Origin: a virus
Direction: 5' to 3' (one strand)
IMG/VR virus record: IMGVR_UViG_3300040801_004793
Span: 57,017 to 121,016 of that record
DNA length: 64,000 nt
The notes below the pieces were generated by a model, which did not search any database, was not told the origin of the DNA, and was given only the letters and a program-made list of their open reading frames with translations. The position numbers were made by a program, and so were the translations under genes. Below are positions 43,896 to 53,195 of this stretch, piece by piece; positions within the stretch are counted from its first letter, which is position 1; every line of letters begins with the position of its first letter.

Positions 43896-46800
43896 TACGA
43901 CTCCAGTTCAATAATTCTTTCAGCTAACTCTTTTCTTAATTGTAGCAGTTTTCTATAATACTCTAAAATTTCATTCCCGATAGTTACATTCATTCGGGTG
44001 AGTTGAGATTTATAATCTATTCTACCACTATGATTTTGAAGCTCTCTATAAGCTTGTTCTAATTCAGATAGGGTTAAGGAAAGATCTACCATATCTTCAA
44101 TTTTTCTGACTCTAAATTTTTTACCCGATTTTTCTATAAATTCTTCTTCTGCTTTAGAAACAGCTCTTTCCACTGTATTTAATAAGTACTCAGCCGTATC
44201 TATACTTTCTATAGAATCTGGAAGAATACTAAAGATATCTTCACCAGGCATTTTAGAACGAAAAGAATCGAGTACTTTAGAAGCTTCTCTATTGTATCTT
44301 TCAATTCCAGCTTCCATCTCTTTTACTCTTCTATAGCCAAAAGAATCTGCTTCGGCAGCGTTGTTTCTTATATTTTCTAAATTCTTAAGGTTTTTTACTC
44401 TCTCTAGAGATCTTATATTATTTAAACCTTTAAGAGACTCTAATCTAGAAATTTCTCTTTGTATGAAAGACTTCTGGATAGGATCTTTCTCTGTCTCTGC
44501 TAAATCTTGAAGAACCTTTTCTAGCTGATTAATTCTGTTAGAAGCTAATTCTAGTCTAGAGTCAAAAGACTTGTCACTAATAGTTTTTAGATACTTTTTA
44601 CCACTAAGTAAAGTAGGCTTTCTACCTGGAGTTCTAGAGAGGTAGTCGGGTTTATACTTAACAGAAATACTTCCGTTATAGTTAACAGAAATTTTATCAA
44701 TATTTTCTAAAGAAGTTGCTAGGCCAATGTCTCCTAATACCTCATTGGTAATGGATAGAACATCTCTTCTTATCTTGCTAGTTTCACTATTAATCTTTCT
44801 AAATAGCTCTTCTCTAATTTTTTCTCTATAAAGAGCATCTATCTTAGAACCCTGAGGGAGTAAAACCTTAGATAGGTCTTCTGTGGGTACCCCATTAATA
44901 GCCAAAGCTACAGCAGTTTCACCACGATTTAAAAGGGCATCTACTTCTTGACCTGACTTGCTAGTAATATCAACAATGAAGTCTTTATCTGAATTTTCTT
45001 TTTTAGTTAGTTCACCTACAACACCCGGAGGCAGAGCTTTTAGTTCACCTACAATTCCTTCTACGGCTCTTCTTACAGCTTCTTCCCCCATTTCTCCTAA
45101 AAAGTTTTTACCCTCTTCAACTTCTTCAGCCAGCCTTTCGCCTACGTACTCTTGTATTCCGTCTAGTAGTTTACTTTTGTGTAGTAAATACAATAGAGAC
45201 CCAGCACTAAAAATAGCTGCACCACCTAGAATAACTTTCATTAGGGGCTTATCATTTTTTTGTATTTCTTCTTTAGTAATAGTTTTGTTTCCATCGGAAT
45301 TTAATTTATTTACAAGAAAAGAAATACCCTGTTGATAGAGGTCTCCATATCTAAGAACGTTAAAAAGAGACCGTCTTAAACTAGGGCTACCTCTTTTTAG
45401 TCTGTAAATCAAAAGATCCACAGCTTTTTTCTTTACCTGATTTTTCTCTTTATTCTTAAAAGCTCTAGATTGTTTTTGTAATGACTCTAAAAGCCTAACA
45501 CTTTCTAAATCATTTTGTCCTGTATAAGGAATAACGTTTCCTAGTTTATCTGTCTTTACTCCTAGATCTCTTGCTAGGTATTTTTCATCTTCAGGTAGAT
45601 AGATTGGATGAAGGTAACTTCTGCATCTTGGATGTACCGGAGGAACCCAAACTCCGCTAGGAGACAATATTCTATTGCTAGGGTCTTCTGGAAGTGCTGT
45701 GGTATTTGGTATCGGTTGCATAGAAAGAATTACGTTTCTTACTTCTTCTATTTTGAAAACTCTTCCATTCATGCCCTGACAGAATTCGCTAGTTCTGTCA
45801 TCTAAAACTGAAACCCAAGTAACATACTTGACACCTTCTTCATAGAAAGCTTCAATTCTGCCTAAGTTATAAGCGGCACTTACTTCTGTAATAGCAACGG
45901 CCTCTGCCTGTTTTGTTACACGCTCATCAAAATAAATAGATCCTTTTCTTTCAGCAACCCCAATCAACCTGCGAAGATCTGCCCCTGACATTTCTTTATC
46001 TAAGCTTCTAATAGCTCCTTCAGATTTATAGCCTAGAGAATCGGCTAGCATTCTTTTTTCTTGATCTGAAAGCTTTACTTTTTTAGGATCAATAGTAATT
46101 GAAAAATCTTCTTGATCTATTCTTCTTTGTAACTCAGTAACACGAGATGTAGCTCTTTCTAGTATTTTAGTTTCAGACGCAATTCTCTGATTTATGAGAC
46201 TTCTGGCGGCAGATCTCATCTCCAGTTGTTGGGCCTTACTTGCACCTGCTGGCGGAGGAGTTAAATTTACAATGGAAAATATGTCGCTATCTTTGGATTT
46301 TAAAGCTTCTTTTAAGTTAAAGATTTCTCGGCTTTTTGAATTTACTAGATTAGATTGATTCTCTAAATCTTTTTGAGTTCTTCTTTCTACCTTTTCCATT
46401 TTTTTCTTGATAGAAGGAGGGTAGGGAACTTCAGACAAGCCCGCGTTTCTTCTTACCTCTCTTAATTTTTCTCGGTATTGAGTTTTTAAATCTCTTAGTC
46501 CATTTGTTTCTAAAACAAGTTTATTATACCTTTGTTTTTCTTCTCCTTTTAAAGAGGCGGACCTTCTTCCATTTAGTAATTTCGATACCTCTTGAGCTGT
46601 AGCCGCTATATCTTCAGAGAGGTCGTTTAGTTCATCATCTTGAGAGGGATCAAAACTAGCCGAGGCATCTAATTGTTTTTGGGTGATAACAGTCTTTCTC
46701 GACTCTAATTTCCCTCTAAGCAAATCTACAGCTTCTCTTGTTTTTTCAGCTCTTGGATCTGGGTCTAGATCTCGAATTAAGTTATTTAATAAGTCTTCTT

Positions 46801-47872
46801 GGTTTTTGGGTTTCTTCTGGGATCTTACGTATTCTGATACTTTTAGTTTGATAGTGCTTTGCAAATTATCATTCATGGAAGAACTTATTTGCTCTCCCCT
46901 TTTTTGTGTATAAACTCTAGCAAAATACGAGTCTTCTTTTACAGAAGAATATCTATTTGAATAATTTCGGCGAATCTCTCTTTGGGTTGTCAAGTTTAAA
47001 GAAGCGAGAGCTTTTTCTACAGAGTCCGCGTTTTCTTTTTCGTACTGATCTCGCTCTCTCTGTTTTGCTGTTAGGTAAGAAGGTGTAAGCTCTTGTCTCT
47101 TTTTAGATGCCCAATTAACTCTTCTTTGTTTTTTCTGTTTTTCTCGGGCTTCTTTTGCTAATATCTTGTCCGCCTCAGAAGTAGTTTCTTTTTGTTGTTT
47201 TTGTTCTTGATACTGTCTAATTAACTCTAAGTCTTCTGGGCTTACTGCTCTTCCAGTCTGTTTAGCCTCATTCGCTCTTTCTATAGCTTCTTTGCCTTTT
47301 TCCGTAACTTCTCTTTTTTGTCTTTCTCTAGTTGAGCGCTTCTCTTTTTCTTTATTTAAAGAGTCATAGCGAATAGAGGCTTGATAAGCCCGGTCACTAA
47401 TCATATCTCTAAAGTCTTGCCTCATCTGGTCCGTGACTTTAGATTTTTTAACTCCGAAGTACTTACTTACTAAAGGGTCATTGTCTTGGTTATCTCGACC
47501 TAAAATAATCTTAGCCCCTTCAATTTCTTTAGCCAGAGAGTCTAATTCATCATTTACATCTTTTTTAGAAGCAAACTCAATTATGTCAGAGACACCATAA
47601 CTTAAAGCAAAATCTGATTTTTTTTGTGACTTAACTTCTTTTTCACAATCCTTTATGCCCCCTACTACAGCTTGTTGCCATACAAAGGACCAAACATTTT
47701 GGGCTGCAACGTAGATGTTAAAATTTTTAGCTATGTCTTCTGGCTTTTTTGCCGTACGAAGAGAATTCCTCAAGCTTTCCTGAAAGGCTCTCTTGATGTT
47801 GGAAACGTAGATATCTTTGAGGGTATCTTGAAACTGGCCGATTTTTTTAGGGGTAACTTGTGGGGTGAACAT
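43895..47872 (-). CDS. Giant MuF-domain minor head protein
   Basis: The 1325-residue protein has a MuF/SPP1 gp7 domain at about residues 655-760. It is recognisable by AVAITEVSAAYNLGRIEAFYEEG, WVSVLDDRTSEFCQGMNGRVF and the Cys/His end HPRCRSYLHPIY. N-terminal about 600 residues are charged, coiled-coil rich. After MuF there is a hydrophobic segment near residues 875-897 (VILGGAAIFSAGSLLYLL) that may be membrane-embedding, then about 430 residues of charged coiled coil. MuF proteins are minor head components attached to the portal. The very long C-terminal part is unusual, although MuF proteins in other phages are often fused to extra domains including effectors. No toxin motif was recognised. 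Confidence 0.7.
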   Translation of the reverse strand: MFTPQVTPKKIGQFQDTLKDIYVSNIKRAFQESLRNSLRTAKKPEDIAKNFNIYVAAQNVWSFVWQQAVVGGIKDCEKEVKSQKKSDFALSYGVSDIIEFASKKDVNDELDSLAKEIEGAKIILGRDNQDNDPLVSKYFGVKKSKVTDQMRQDFRDMISDRAYQASIRYDSLNKEKEKRSTRERQKREVTEKGKEAIERANEAKQTGRAVSPEDLELIRQYQEQKQQKETTSEADKILAKEAREKQKKQRRVNWASKKRQELTPSYLTAKQRERDQYEKENADSVEKALASLNLTTQREIRRNYSNRYSSVKEDSYFARVYTQKRGEQISSSMNDNLQSTIKLKVSEYVRSQKKPKNQEDLLNNLIRDLDPDPRAEKTREAVDLLRGKLESRKTVITQKQLDASASFDPSQDDELNDLSEDIAATAQEVSKLLNGRRSASLKGEEKQRYNKLVLETNGLRDLKTQYREKLREVRRNAGLSEVPYPPSIKKKMEKVERRTQKDLENQSNLVNSKSREIFNLKEALKSKDSDIFSIVNLTPPPAGASKAQQLEMRSAARSLINQRIASETKILERATSRVTELQRRIDQEDFSITIDPKKVKLSDQEKRMLADSLGYKSEGAIRSLDKEMSGADLRRLIGVAERKGSIYFDERVTKQAEAVAITEVSAAYNLGRIEAFYEEGVKYVTWVSVLDDRTSEFCQGMNGRVFKIEEVRNVILSMQPIPNTTALPEDPSNRILSPSGVWVPPVHPRCRSYLHPIYLPEDEKYLARDLGVKTDKLGNVIPYTGQNDLESVRLLESLQKQSRAFKNKEKNQVKKKAVDLLIYRLKRGSPSLRRSLFNVLRYGDLYQQGISFLVNKLNSDGNKTITKEEIQKNDKPLMKVILGGAAIFSAGSLLYLLHKSKLLDGIQEYVGERLAEEVEEGKNFLGEMGEEAVRRAVEGIVGELKALPPGVVGELTKKENSDKDFIVDITSKSGQEVDALLNRGETAVALAINGVPTEDLSKVLLPQGSKIDALYREKIREELFRKINSETSKIRRDVLSITNEVLGDIGLATSLENIDKISVNYNGSISVKYKPDYLSRTPGRKPTLLSGKKYLKTISDKSFDSRLELASNRINQLEKVLQDLAETEKDPIQKSFIQREISRLESLKGLNNIRSLERVKNLKNLENIRNNAAEADSFGYRRVKEMEAGIERYNREASKVLDSFRSKMPGEDIFSILPDSIESIDTAEYLLNTVERAVSKAEEEFIEKSGKKFRVRKIEDMVDLSLTLSELEQAYRELQNHSGRIDYKSQLTRMNVTIGNEILEYYRKLLQLRKELAERIIELES

Positions 47873-47891
47873 AAAAGAGTTGGTTTAGTTG

Positions 47892-47900
47892 TGCTATAAT
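47892..47900 (+). promoter_or_regulatory. Extended -10 promoter of the HU gene
   Basis: TGCTATAAT (47892-47900) is an extended -10 (TGn plus TATAAT). There is no good -35, which such promoters do not need. It lies 46 bases before the HU start and drives this gene against the surrounding minus-strand operon. Confidence 0.6.
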
Positions 47901-47946
47901 TAAATTCAGGCATTAGCCTAATAAACACATTATAGGACAAAACAAA

Positions 47947-48252
47947 ATGAATAAAAGTGAACTGACCCGAGTGCTTTACACTCTGATTAACAAGAACGTT
48001 TCTGGTGGTTACATTACTCTTAATGGAGCAGCTTCCGTTCTGGAAGATCTTGTGGATACTGTTTTTGCCAGCGTAAAAGATGGTGGAGAAGTGAGACTGC
48101 CTAAACTAGGTAAGCTTTATACTACTCAGTGTGCCGGACGTACTATTCCCCACCCTCATATTGAAGGTCAAGCATTGCAAGTGCCTCCGTTTAAACAGAT
48201 TCAGTTTAAAGCTTTTGATAGCGCTAAGAAAGTTCTTAACAGCAGAGACTAA
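47947..48252 (+). CDS. HU/IHF-family DNA-binding protein
   Basis: The 101-residue protein matches HU/IHF along its length. MNKSELTRVLYTL is the opening helix. A second helix follows. The stretch VKDGGEVRLPKLGKLYTTQCAGRTIPHPHIEGQALQVP corresponds to GD-x-V-x-L-x-GFG-x-F plus the DNA-intercalating arm with its conserved proline region (RTIPHP instead of R-x-x-R-N-P). It ends in QFKAFDSAKKVLN. HU bends and compacts DNA, assisting packaging, replication or transcription control. It is the only small gene on the plus strand within the packaging genes and has its own promoter. It overlaps the end of terL by 4 bases. Confidence 0.85.
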   Translation: MNKSELTRVLYTLINKNVSGGYITLNGAASVLEDLVDTVFASVKDGGEVRLPKLGKLYTTQCAGRTIPHPHIEGQALQVPPFKQIQFKAFDSAKKVLNSRD

Positions 48253-50972
48253 TTAAATAGATCTCTTAATGTTCGAACGCTATTAGCATTAACAACTGAT
48301 CTAGAAGGCTTGGAGAAATCTCTAATTGGGGTTTCTCCTTTTTTATGTTCTGATAATAGATTCGAGTTTGGCCTTTCTACCCGGTTGTTTAGATTTCCAT
48401 AAGATTGGTCAAGTAGTTGTCTTATATGATTCTCGTTAATTATCATTGAGGAGACATTAGATGCCTTATAAGCAAACCAGTTTAAAGCTTGAGACGTTGC
48501 ATCTACCGCGTCGTCATACTTTGCTTTAGGAAAGCTAACTAATTCATGTATATACTTTTCTACCCAGTCAAATAGATTGGTAGATGGAATATAAATGTTA
48601 CCCGCTTCAAAATCTACAGAGCAAGCAGAAAGTCTTACTGTTTTATCTCCCCCGCCTATTTCTCTAGGTTCAATTCCAATTAAACCGGGAATTTCTTTTT
48701 TTAGAACATCTAGAGCTGCTCGGCCATTAGCTTTATCCTCTACAAGAACACTGCGGGTCATAGGCCACTTAGCTCTTAGATTGCGAATAGCTTGAATCTG
48801 ATTTGTAAAAACCCATTTACCAGAAACTTGATCTAGTAGAAACTTGTCTGTTCCTTTTTTACCCCACACTTGTCCACAGGTGTAATCTCCAGTATCCCCA
48901 AAAGAAAGATCCCAGGATTGAATTACCATATCGAAATTTCTAAGAGTATGTATATTAAAGGGAACTGCGTAGTGTTTAATCCAGTCTCTTTTTATAATTC
49001 CACCTTCTTTAGCAGCAGGCCTTTGTTGGTACTGTGCAGCATAACCATAGCTACCTAATTCCCTTTTAAGTCTTTTAACTTCATACTCGGGAAATCTTTC
49101 AGGCCATAAAATCTCGCCTTCTTTTTGCCGTGGATCTTTCCATCCTATACTAGTGAAGTATTTTACAGGTTCATATTCCATTGGTAGAGAAACAACTTCC
49201 CAACTCTCACTATCGTTCTCTCGAATAAAACCAATCAAGTCTTCATCGGATAATCTTTGGTGCATAACTACTCTACGGCTGTCAGGGGAATTTTTACGAG
49301 AAGTCATTGTTCCTGTCCACCACTCAATTACGGCTTGAATTGCAGGTTTCGAGTTTATTTCTTTTGGTTTGTGAGGGTCATCTACAATAAGAATGTCATA
49401 GCCCTCACCAACGGCTCGGCCTGAGATAGAAGTTGCAATACGATAGCCGTTGGATGTGTTCTCATATTTACTCTTTTGATTTGAACCTGGTTTGAGTGCA
49501 ACAAGTTTACCCCAATTTTTTTGAAACCAAGGAGACTCTATTAGCTGTCTACTCTTCACCGAGTCTCTTACAGCTAGAGAATCTCCATGAGCACAGGTAA
49601 TAAACTTTAGTGCAGGTTTCTGTATCCAGCTCCACACAGGAAAAGCAATGTTGATAATAGAACTGTTATGAGTAGGTATGAGATTTTTTCCGCAGAGATA
49701 CATTCCGTCTTCTGCTTCTACTGTGATACAGTTTCCAATTTCCCAGTCTTCTTCGGGAAGGTATTCAATTTTCTTAAAACCAATTTTAGGCTGAAGACAT
49801 AAACGAGATATTTTCTTTCGTGGTATAGCTGTTGGAAAAGGAATTGTTGGTTGGAAAGCTAGAGTGTAGACTTTTAGTTTTCCTTGAATGTTCCAGTTTC
49901 CGTAGTTATTTATAGAAGGTTCTGCTTCATAGATATGCGGTCTTTGTCCTAGAGACAGAAGAATCTCATAGGCTCCCTCTATGATTTGCCAGTTAGTATT
50001 TACAATGCGTACTCTATCTCTTGCCCCTACATGACCATCAGAATCAATGAGTCCAGCTATTAATTCACATCTCTGTTCTATAGAAGAATGAATATAAATT
50101 TCTGGTATGTGTTTGTTTCCCCAAACATTTAGCTCTTTAAGTTTTCGCGGTAGATCCTGATGTCCGAAGTAACTATCTATTGCATCAACCCCTTTGTTTT
50201 GATTCGAAGTTACGGAGAAACCTAACTCGGCTAATCTTTCTATAGACTGAAGATCAGCTGCGTGGTGTGTAATTCTAGGAGCTTTGCTATGTCCGTCTCC
50301 TAGCCATAGACCTAAAAAGTAAGGATGAAGAGGAAGATTTGCAGAGGGTTTTTCTAGAGCACTAATGTTAGGTAATTGGAATCTACTTCTATCTTGATTA
50401 GACTGATTCCATAAATCTATTAGTGTTTTAGTATCATAATTTTTTACGGTGTTTCTATGTCTGTATCTATCATATACAGCCCAAATATGATCTTCATTAC
50501 ACTTAATAGATTCTCCATTGGTAAAGGTAATTAGAATATTGGCAACATCATTCGGGTGTCTACTAATTACTTTTGTGGTGTTTCCTGAAGAGTGATAAAC
50601 TAAGTCTCCTTCTTTTAGTTGACCATGTGTAGTCCAGCCTTGAGGAGTTAGTATAGGTGTGCTACTAGCTAATAGTTTAGAGTGTCTAGGTGGACATTCA
50701 AAAATAATGTTTTGTATGTCTCCATGAAAGACAGCTTCTAGATGTTCGCAGATACATTGAAGATGCCAGTTACCTAAAAAAGGAACCGTTTCAAAAACAT
50801 CCCAGGAGTTTTGATAGAAATGGTATAGACTTTTTTGACTGTTTTCTACGGCTTCTTCTGTAAGCATACTTTGAAGTAAAGAAGAAGTTTCTTCATACTC
50901 TTCCATTAGTGTTTGAAGTTGAAGTTGTAAGTCTAATGCAGCCTTTGTAAGGGAAGGGTCTGAAAAGTTCAT
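48249..50972 (-). CDS. terL: Terminase large subunit interrupted by an intein
   Basis: The 907-residue precursor contains an intein at residues 100-436. Without it the terminase is 570 residues. The split Walker A is PPRHSK (residues 94-99), rejoined with SS (437-438). Walker B lies near residues 523-532 (ILIVDDPHKP). The nuclease domain has WDLSFGDTGDYT near 690, VEDKANGRAAL, and a final DDAVDATSQAL with the metal-binding acids. TerL is the ATP-driven motor and nuclease that fills the prohead. The intein must splice for ATP hydrolysis because it interrupts the nucleotide-binding loop. It lies between the HU gene and the PAS gene, each on the opposite strand. Confidence 0.9.
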   Translation of the reverse strand: MNFSDPSLTKAALDLQLQLQTLMEEYEETSSLLQSMLTEEAVENSQKSLYHFYQNSWDVFETVPFLGNWHLQCICEHLEAVFHGDIQNIIFECPPRHSKLLASSTPILTPQGWTTHGQLKEGDLVYHSSGNTTKVISRHPNDVANILITFTNGESIKCNEDHIWAVYDRYRHRNTVKNYDTKTLIDLWNQSNQDRSRFQLPNISALEKPSANLPLHPYFLGLWLGDGHSKAPRITHHAADLQSIERLAELGFSVTSNQNKGVDAIDSYFGHQDLPRKLKELNVWGNKHIPEIYIHSSIEQRCELIAGLIDSDGHVGARDRVRIVNTNWQIIEGAYEILLSLGQRPHIYEAEPSINNYGNWNIQGKLKVYTLAFQPTIPFPTAIPRKKISRLCLQPKIGFKKIEYLPEEDWEIGNCITVEAEDGMYLCGKNLIPTHNSSIINIAFPVWSWIQKPALKFITCAHGDSLAVRDSVKSRQLIESPWFQKNWGKLVALKPGSNQKSKYENTSNGYRIATSISGRAVGEGYDILIVDDPHKPKEINSKPAIQAVIEWWTGTMTSRKNSPDSRRVVMHQRLSDEDLIGFIRENDSESWEVVSLPMEYEPVKYFTSIGWKDPRQKEGEILWPERFPEYEVKRLKRELGSYGYAAQYQQRPAAKEGGIIKRDWIKHYAVPFNIHTLRNFDMVIQSWDLSFGDTGDYTCGQVWGKKGTDKFLLDQVSGKWVFTNQIQAIRNLRAKWPMTRSVLVEDKANGRAALDVLKKEIPGLIGIEPREIGGGDKTVRLSACSVDFEAGNIYIPSTNLFDWVEKYIHELVSFPKAKYDDAVDATSQALNWFAYKASNVSSMIINENHIRQLLDQSYGNLNNRVERPNSNLLSEHKKGETPIRDFSKPSRSVVNANSVRTLRDLFN
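49665..50675 (-). other. Intein with LAGLIDADG endonuclease, class 3 features
   Basis: 337 residues from L100 to N436 of the TerL precursor. The first residue is Leu, not the Cys or Ser of class 1 inteins, while LASSTPILTP fits block A. Block B carries DHIW (W164), block F GNCITVE (C415) and block G PTHN (T434-H435-N436) followed by Ser, the WCT triad of class 3 inteins. Homing endonuclease blocks are GLWLGDG (about 221-227) and AGLIDSDG (306-313). Insertion in the Walker A of terL targets a highly conserved sequence. Confidence 0.75.
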
Positions 50973-50990
50973 GGGGTTATATTTGCTAGA

Positions 50991-51015
50991 ATAAGAATGA
51001 ATTTATTCTTATAAT
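50991..51015 (+). promoter_or_regulatory. Promoter with overlapping inverted repeat, upstream of PAS gene
   Basis: The consensus -10 TATAAT (51010-51015) is only 5 bases before the ATG at 51021, so the transcript may be leaderless. The inverted repeat ATAAGAAT (50991-50998) / ATTCTTAT (51005-51012) overlaps the -10, as an operator would. The region also lies just upstream of terL on the other strand. Confidence 0.4.
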
Positions 51016-51020
51016 AACAG

Positions 51021-53195
51021 ATGTCCCCTAATCCATTACAAAATACAAATCTTGGTTCTGAATTAGTGAAGTATTTACCTTTTCCTCTCTTTGTAAAAAA
51101 CGTAAAAGGTAAATACGTTTACTTAAATCCTATACTTTTGGAACAAGCGAATAAAAATCTTAAGGATTTCCTAGATAGAGGAGATGAAGCTTTAGATAGA
51201 GACTCTCTGAGATGGTTAGCAAATGATCTTCGAGTCTTAGAAACAGAAGAGAGTATTCAAAAAGACTTTATCATTAAAGGTAAAAGCTATACAGTTATTA
51301 AGTTTGCTTTTAGAGATAGAAATGGTGATAAGTTTTTAGCTGGTTTTGCCATTGATCATAGTGATTCAGTAAAAGCTTTACATCAGCTTTCTATTTTTAA
51401 GAAGATCATTTTTTCTATGCATGATAGTTTAATGGTAGTCACTAATAGAAAAAATGGTAACTATCCTATATCTTATATAAACAAGTCCTTTACAGAGCTA
51501 ACACATTATAACTTCTCGGATATTCATCGAAAGTCTTACACTCTATTACAGGGGATAGATACAGATTCTTCTGTAATAGCAAATATAAATAGAACTCTTC
51601 TTTCTGAGATTGATGGTAGTTTTGTTTGTCAGTTGTACAGAAAGGATCGTACCTCTTTTTGGGCTCATTTAAAGATACTTCCTATTTATATAGATAGTAC
51701 GGATAAAGTGGGTTTTTTTGTTTTTCTGATAAGAGATATTAGTGAGGTTTTAGGTAAGAGAGAAGCTTTAGAAGCTAGTGAGAGAAGATACTCCAGTATT
51801 GTAGAAGATCAAACAGATTTAGTTTGTAGGTTTAGTTCTACGGGTTCTCTCACTTACTGTAATAGAGCTTTTAAAGATTTCTTTGGTTTAAAAGAGGATT
51901 CTACTGAATCTTTAAATTTTTATGATCTACTTAGTAAGGAAAGTCAAGAAACTATTGATGTATTAAAGAACAGCATTGACTTTCATACACCCGTAGTAAC
52001 ACATACACAAAAGACTTCTAATAAAGTAATTTCTTGGGTAATTAAGGGTCTGTATCATACCAAAAGTCAGAAGTTATTTGAGTATCAATGTATTGGTAGA
52101 GATATTACAGATTTACAGGAAACTCAACTAGCTTTAAGTAGCTTTGAAGAAAAGTATAAATCTATTTATCATAATACTCCTGCTCTATTACAGAGTCTTG
52201 ATGAGAATGGAATTATTGAAAAAGTGTCCAATCACTGGTTAAAGGTGTTGGGATATGAGTATCACGATGTTGTGGGTAAGAGTTTCTCTATCTTTTTAGA
52301 TGCTGAAAGTAGGCATAAGTTTAATAACGAAATTTGGCCTACTTATAAAAGAGAAGGTGAATGTCTTAATGTGGAATTGAGGGTATTAGATAAACATAGT
52401 AAATTACGTACTTTTCTAGTTTCCTTTGTACATAATGGAGAACTCGGTACGGTTACTAGTGTTTTATCTGATATTGATGAATTGCAAGAGACTAAGAATC
52501 GTTTGATAAAGAGCCAAAAACAATTTTCTACTCTGTTTTATAACAGTTATAGTTTATTAGTTTTATTAGATAGCTCAGGTAAGATACGAGATCTAAATAA
52601 TAGATTTTCTAGTGTATTTGGTGTAGAAAAAAAATCGGTATTACATACGATTTTGTGGGAAGCCTTTTGGTTAAAGTTGAATGAACAAAATCGAGAGTCT
52701 CTAGAAAAAAACTTTAAATACTCTGTAGCTGTAGAAAACGAACCTCAAACTTTTGAATTAGAGACTACGAATAAAGATGGTAGAGATCTTGTTTTAGATG
52801 TCACAATTAAGTCTATACGAGATCATTCGGGTAATGTTAGTTATGTCATATTTGAAGCTCGTGATATAACTTCTACTAAATTAAAGAATAAATCTTTAGA
52901 GAGTCACGCTAAGTTAGGTAAGGCTTTAGAAAATAAATTTCAAGTTTCAAAAAGAAAAGACTATGCTTCTTTAAATGAAGAGCAGATGGAAGAGCTTCTA
53001 CAAAACATCCTTACAAATAAAGCTCGTAGATTAATAGGTATACTTTGGCAAAGCATACCTAAAAAGAACGTTATTCTATTTCTAGGTCTTGTTTTAGCAG
53101 GTAGTCTTTTAGGTAATGGTCTGGTAAATGATATATACCAAGTGATTACTAATCCTATCTCAGTCTTTGAGAGAAACGTGGAACCTAAGAATTAG
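51021..53195 (+). CDS. Five-PAS-domain membrane protein without output domain
   Basis: The 724-residue protein contains five consecutive PAS-type domains, at about 14-114, 127-244, 253-372, 375-490 and 499-622. Each ends in the typical D-I-[ST]-x-x / DID-E-L C-terminal strand. A short charged linker follows, then one transmembrane helix (about 683-703, ILFLGLVLAGSLLGNGL) near the C-terminus. PAS2 has LOV-like features (LLQGIDTD, YRKDRTSFWAHLKILPI) but the photoactive Cys position is Tyr and other flavin residues are changed. No kinase, cyclase, GGDEF/EAL or DNA-binding domain is present. The domain order suggests a sensor or scaffold in the membrane. It lies on the opposite strand between the two terminase genes; its end overlaps terS by 11 bases. 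Confidence 0.75.
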   Translation: MSPNPLQNTNLGSELVKYLPFPLFVKNVKGKYVYLNPILLEQANKNLKDFLDRGDEALDRDSLRWLANDLRVLETEESIQKDFIIKGKSYTVIKFAFRDRNGDKFLAGFAIDHSDSVKALHQLSIFKKIIFSMHDSLMVVTNRKNGNYPISYINKSFTELTHYNFSDIHRKSYTLLQGIDTDSSVIANINRTLLSEIDGSFVCQLYRKDRTSFWAHLKILPIYIDSTDKVGFFVFLIRDISEVLGKREALEASERRYSSIVEDQTDLVCRFSSTGSLTYCNRAFKDFFGLKEDSTESLNFYDLLSKESQETIDVLKNSIDFHTPVVTHTQKTSNKVISWVIKGLYHTKSQKLFEYQCIGRDITDLQETQLALSSFEEKYKSIYHNTPALLQSLDENGIIEKVSNHWLKVLGYEYHDVVGKSFSIFLDAESRHKFNNEIWPTYKREGECLNVELRVLDKHSKLRTFLVSFVHNGELGTVTSVLSDIDELQETKNRLIKSQKQFSTLFYNSYSLLVLLDSSGKIRDLNNRFSSVFGVEKKSVLHTILWEAFWLKLNEQNRESLEKNFKYSVAVENEPQTFELETTNKDGRDLVLDVTIKSIRDHSGNVSYVIFEARDITSTKLKNKSLESHAKLGKALENKFQVSKRKDYASLNEEQMEELLQNILTNKARRLIGILWQSIPKKNVILFLGLVLAGSLLGNGLVNDIYQVITNPISVFERNVEPKN

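Noticed and set aside
45600-47872. The MuF protein as a polymorphic toxin
   Set aside because: No toxin or effector catalytic motif is visible in the C-terminal part, only coiled coil and one hydrophobic helix.
51400-51760. PAS2 as a functional LOV photoreceptor
   Set aside because: The LLQGIDTD and YRKDRTSFW segments resemble LOV, but the cysteine that forms the photoadduct is replaced by Tyr and other flavin-contacting Asn/Gln positions are not conserved.
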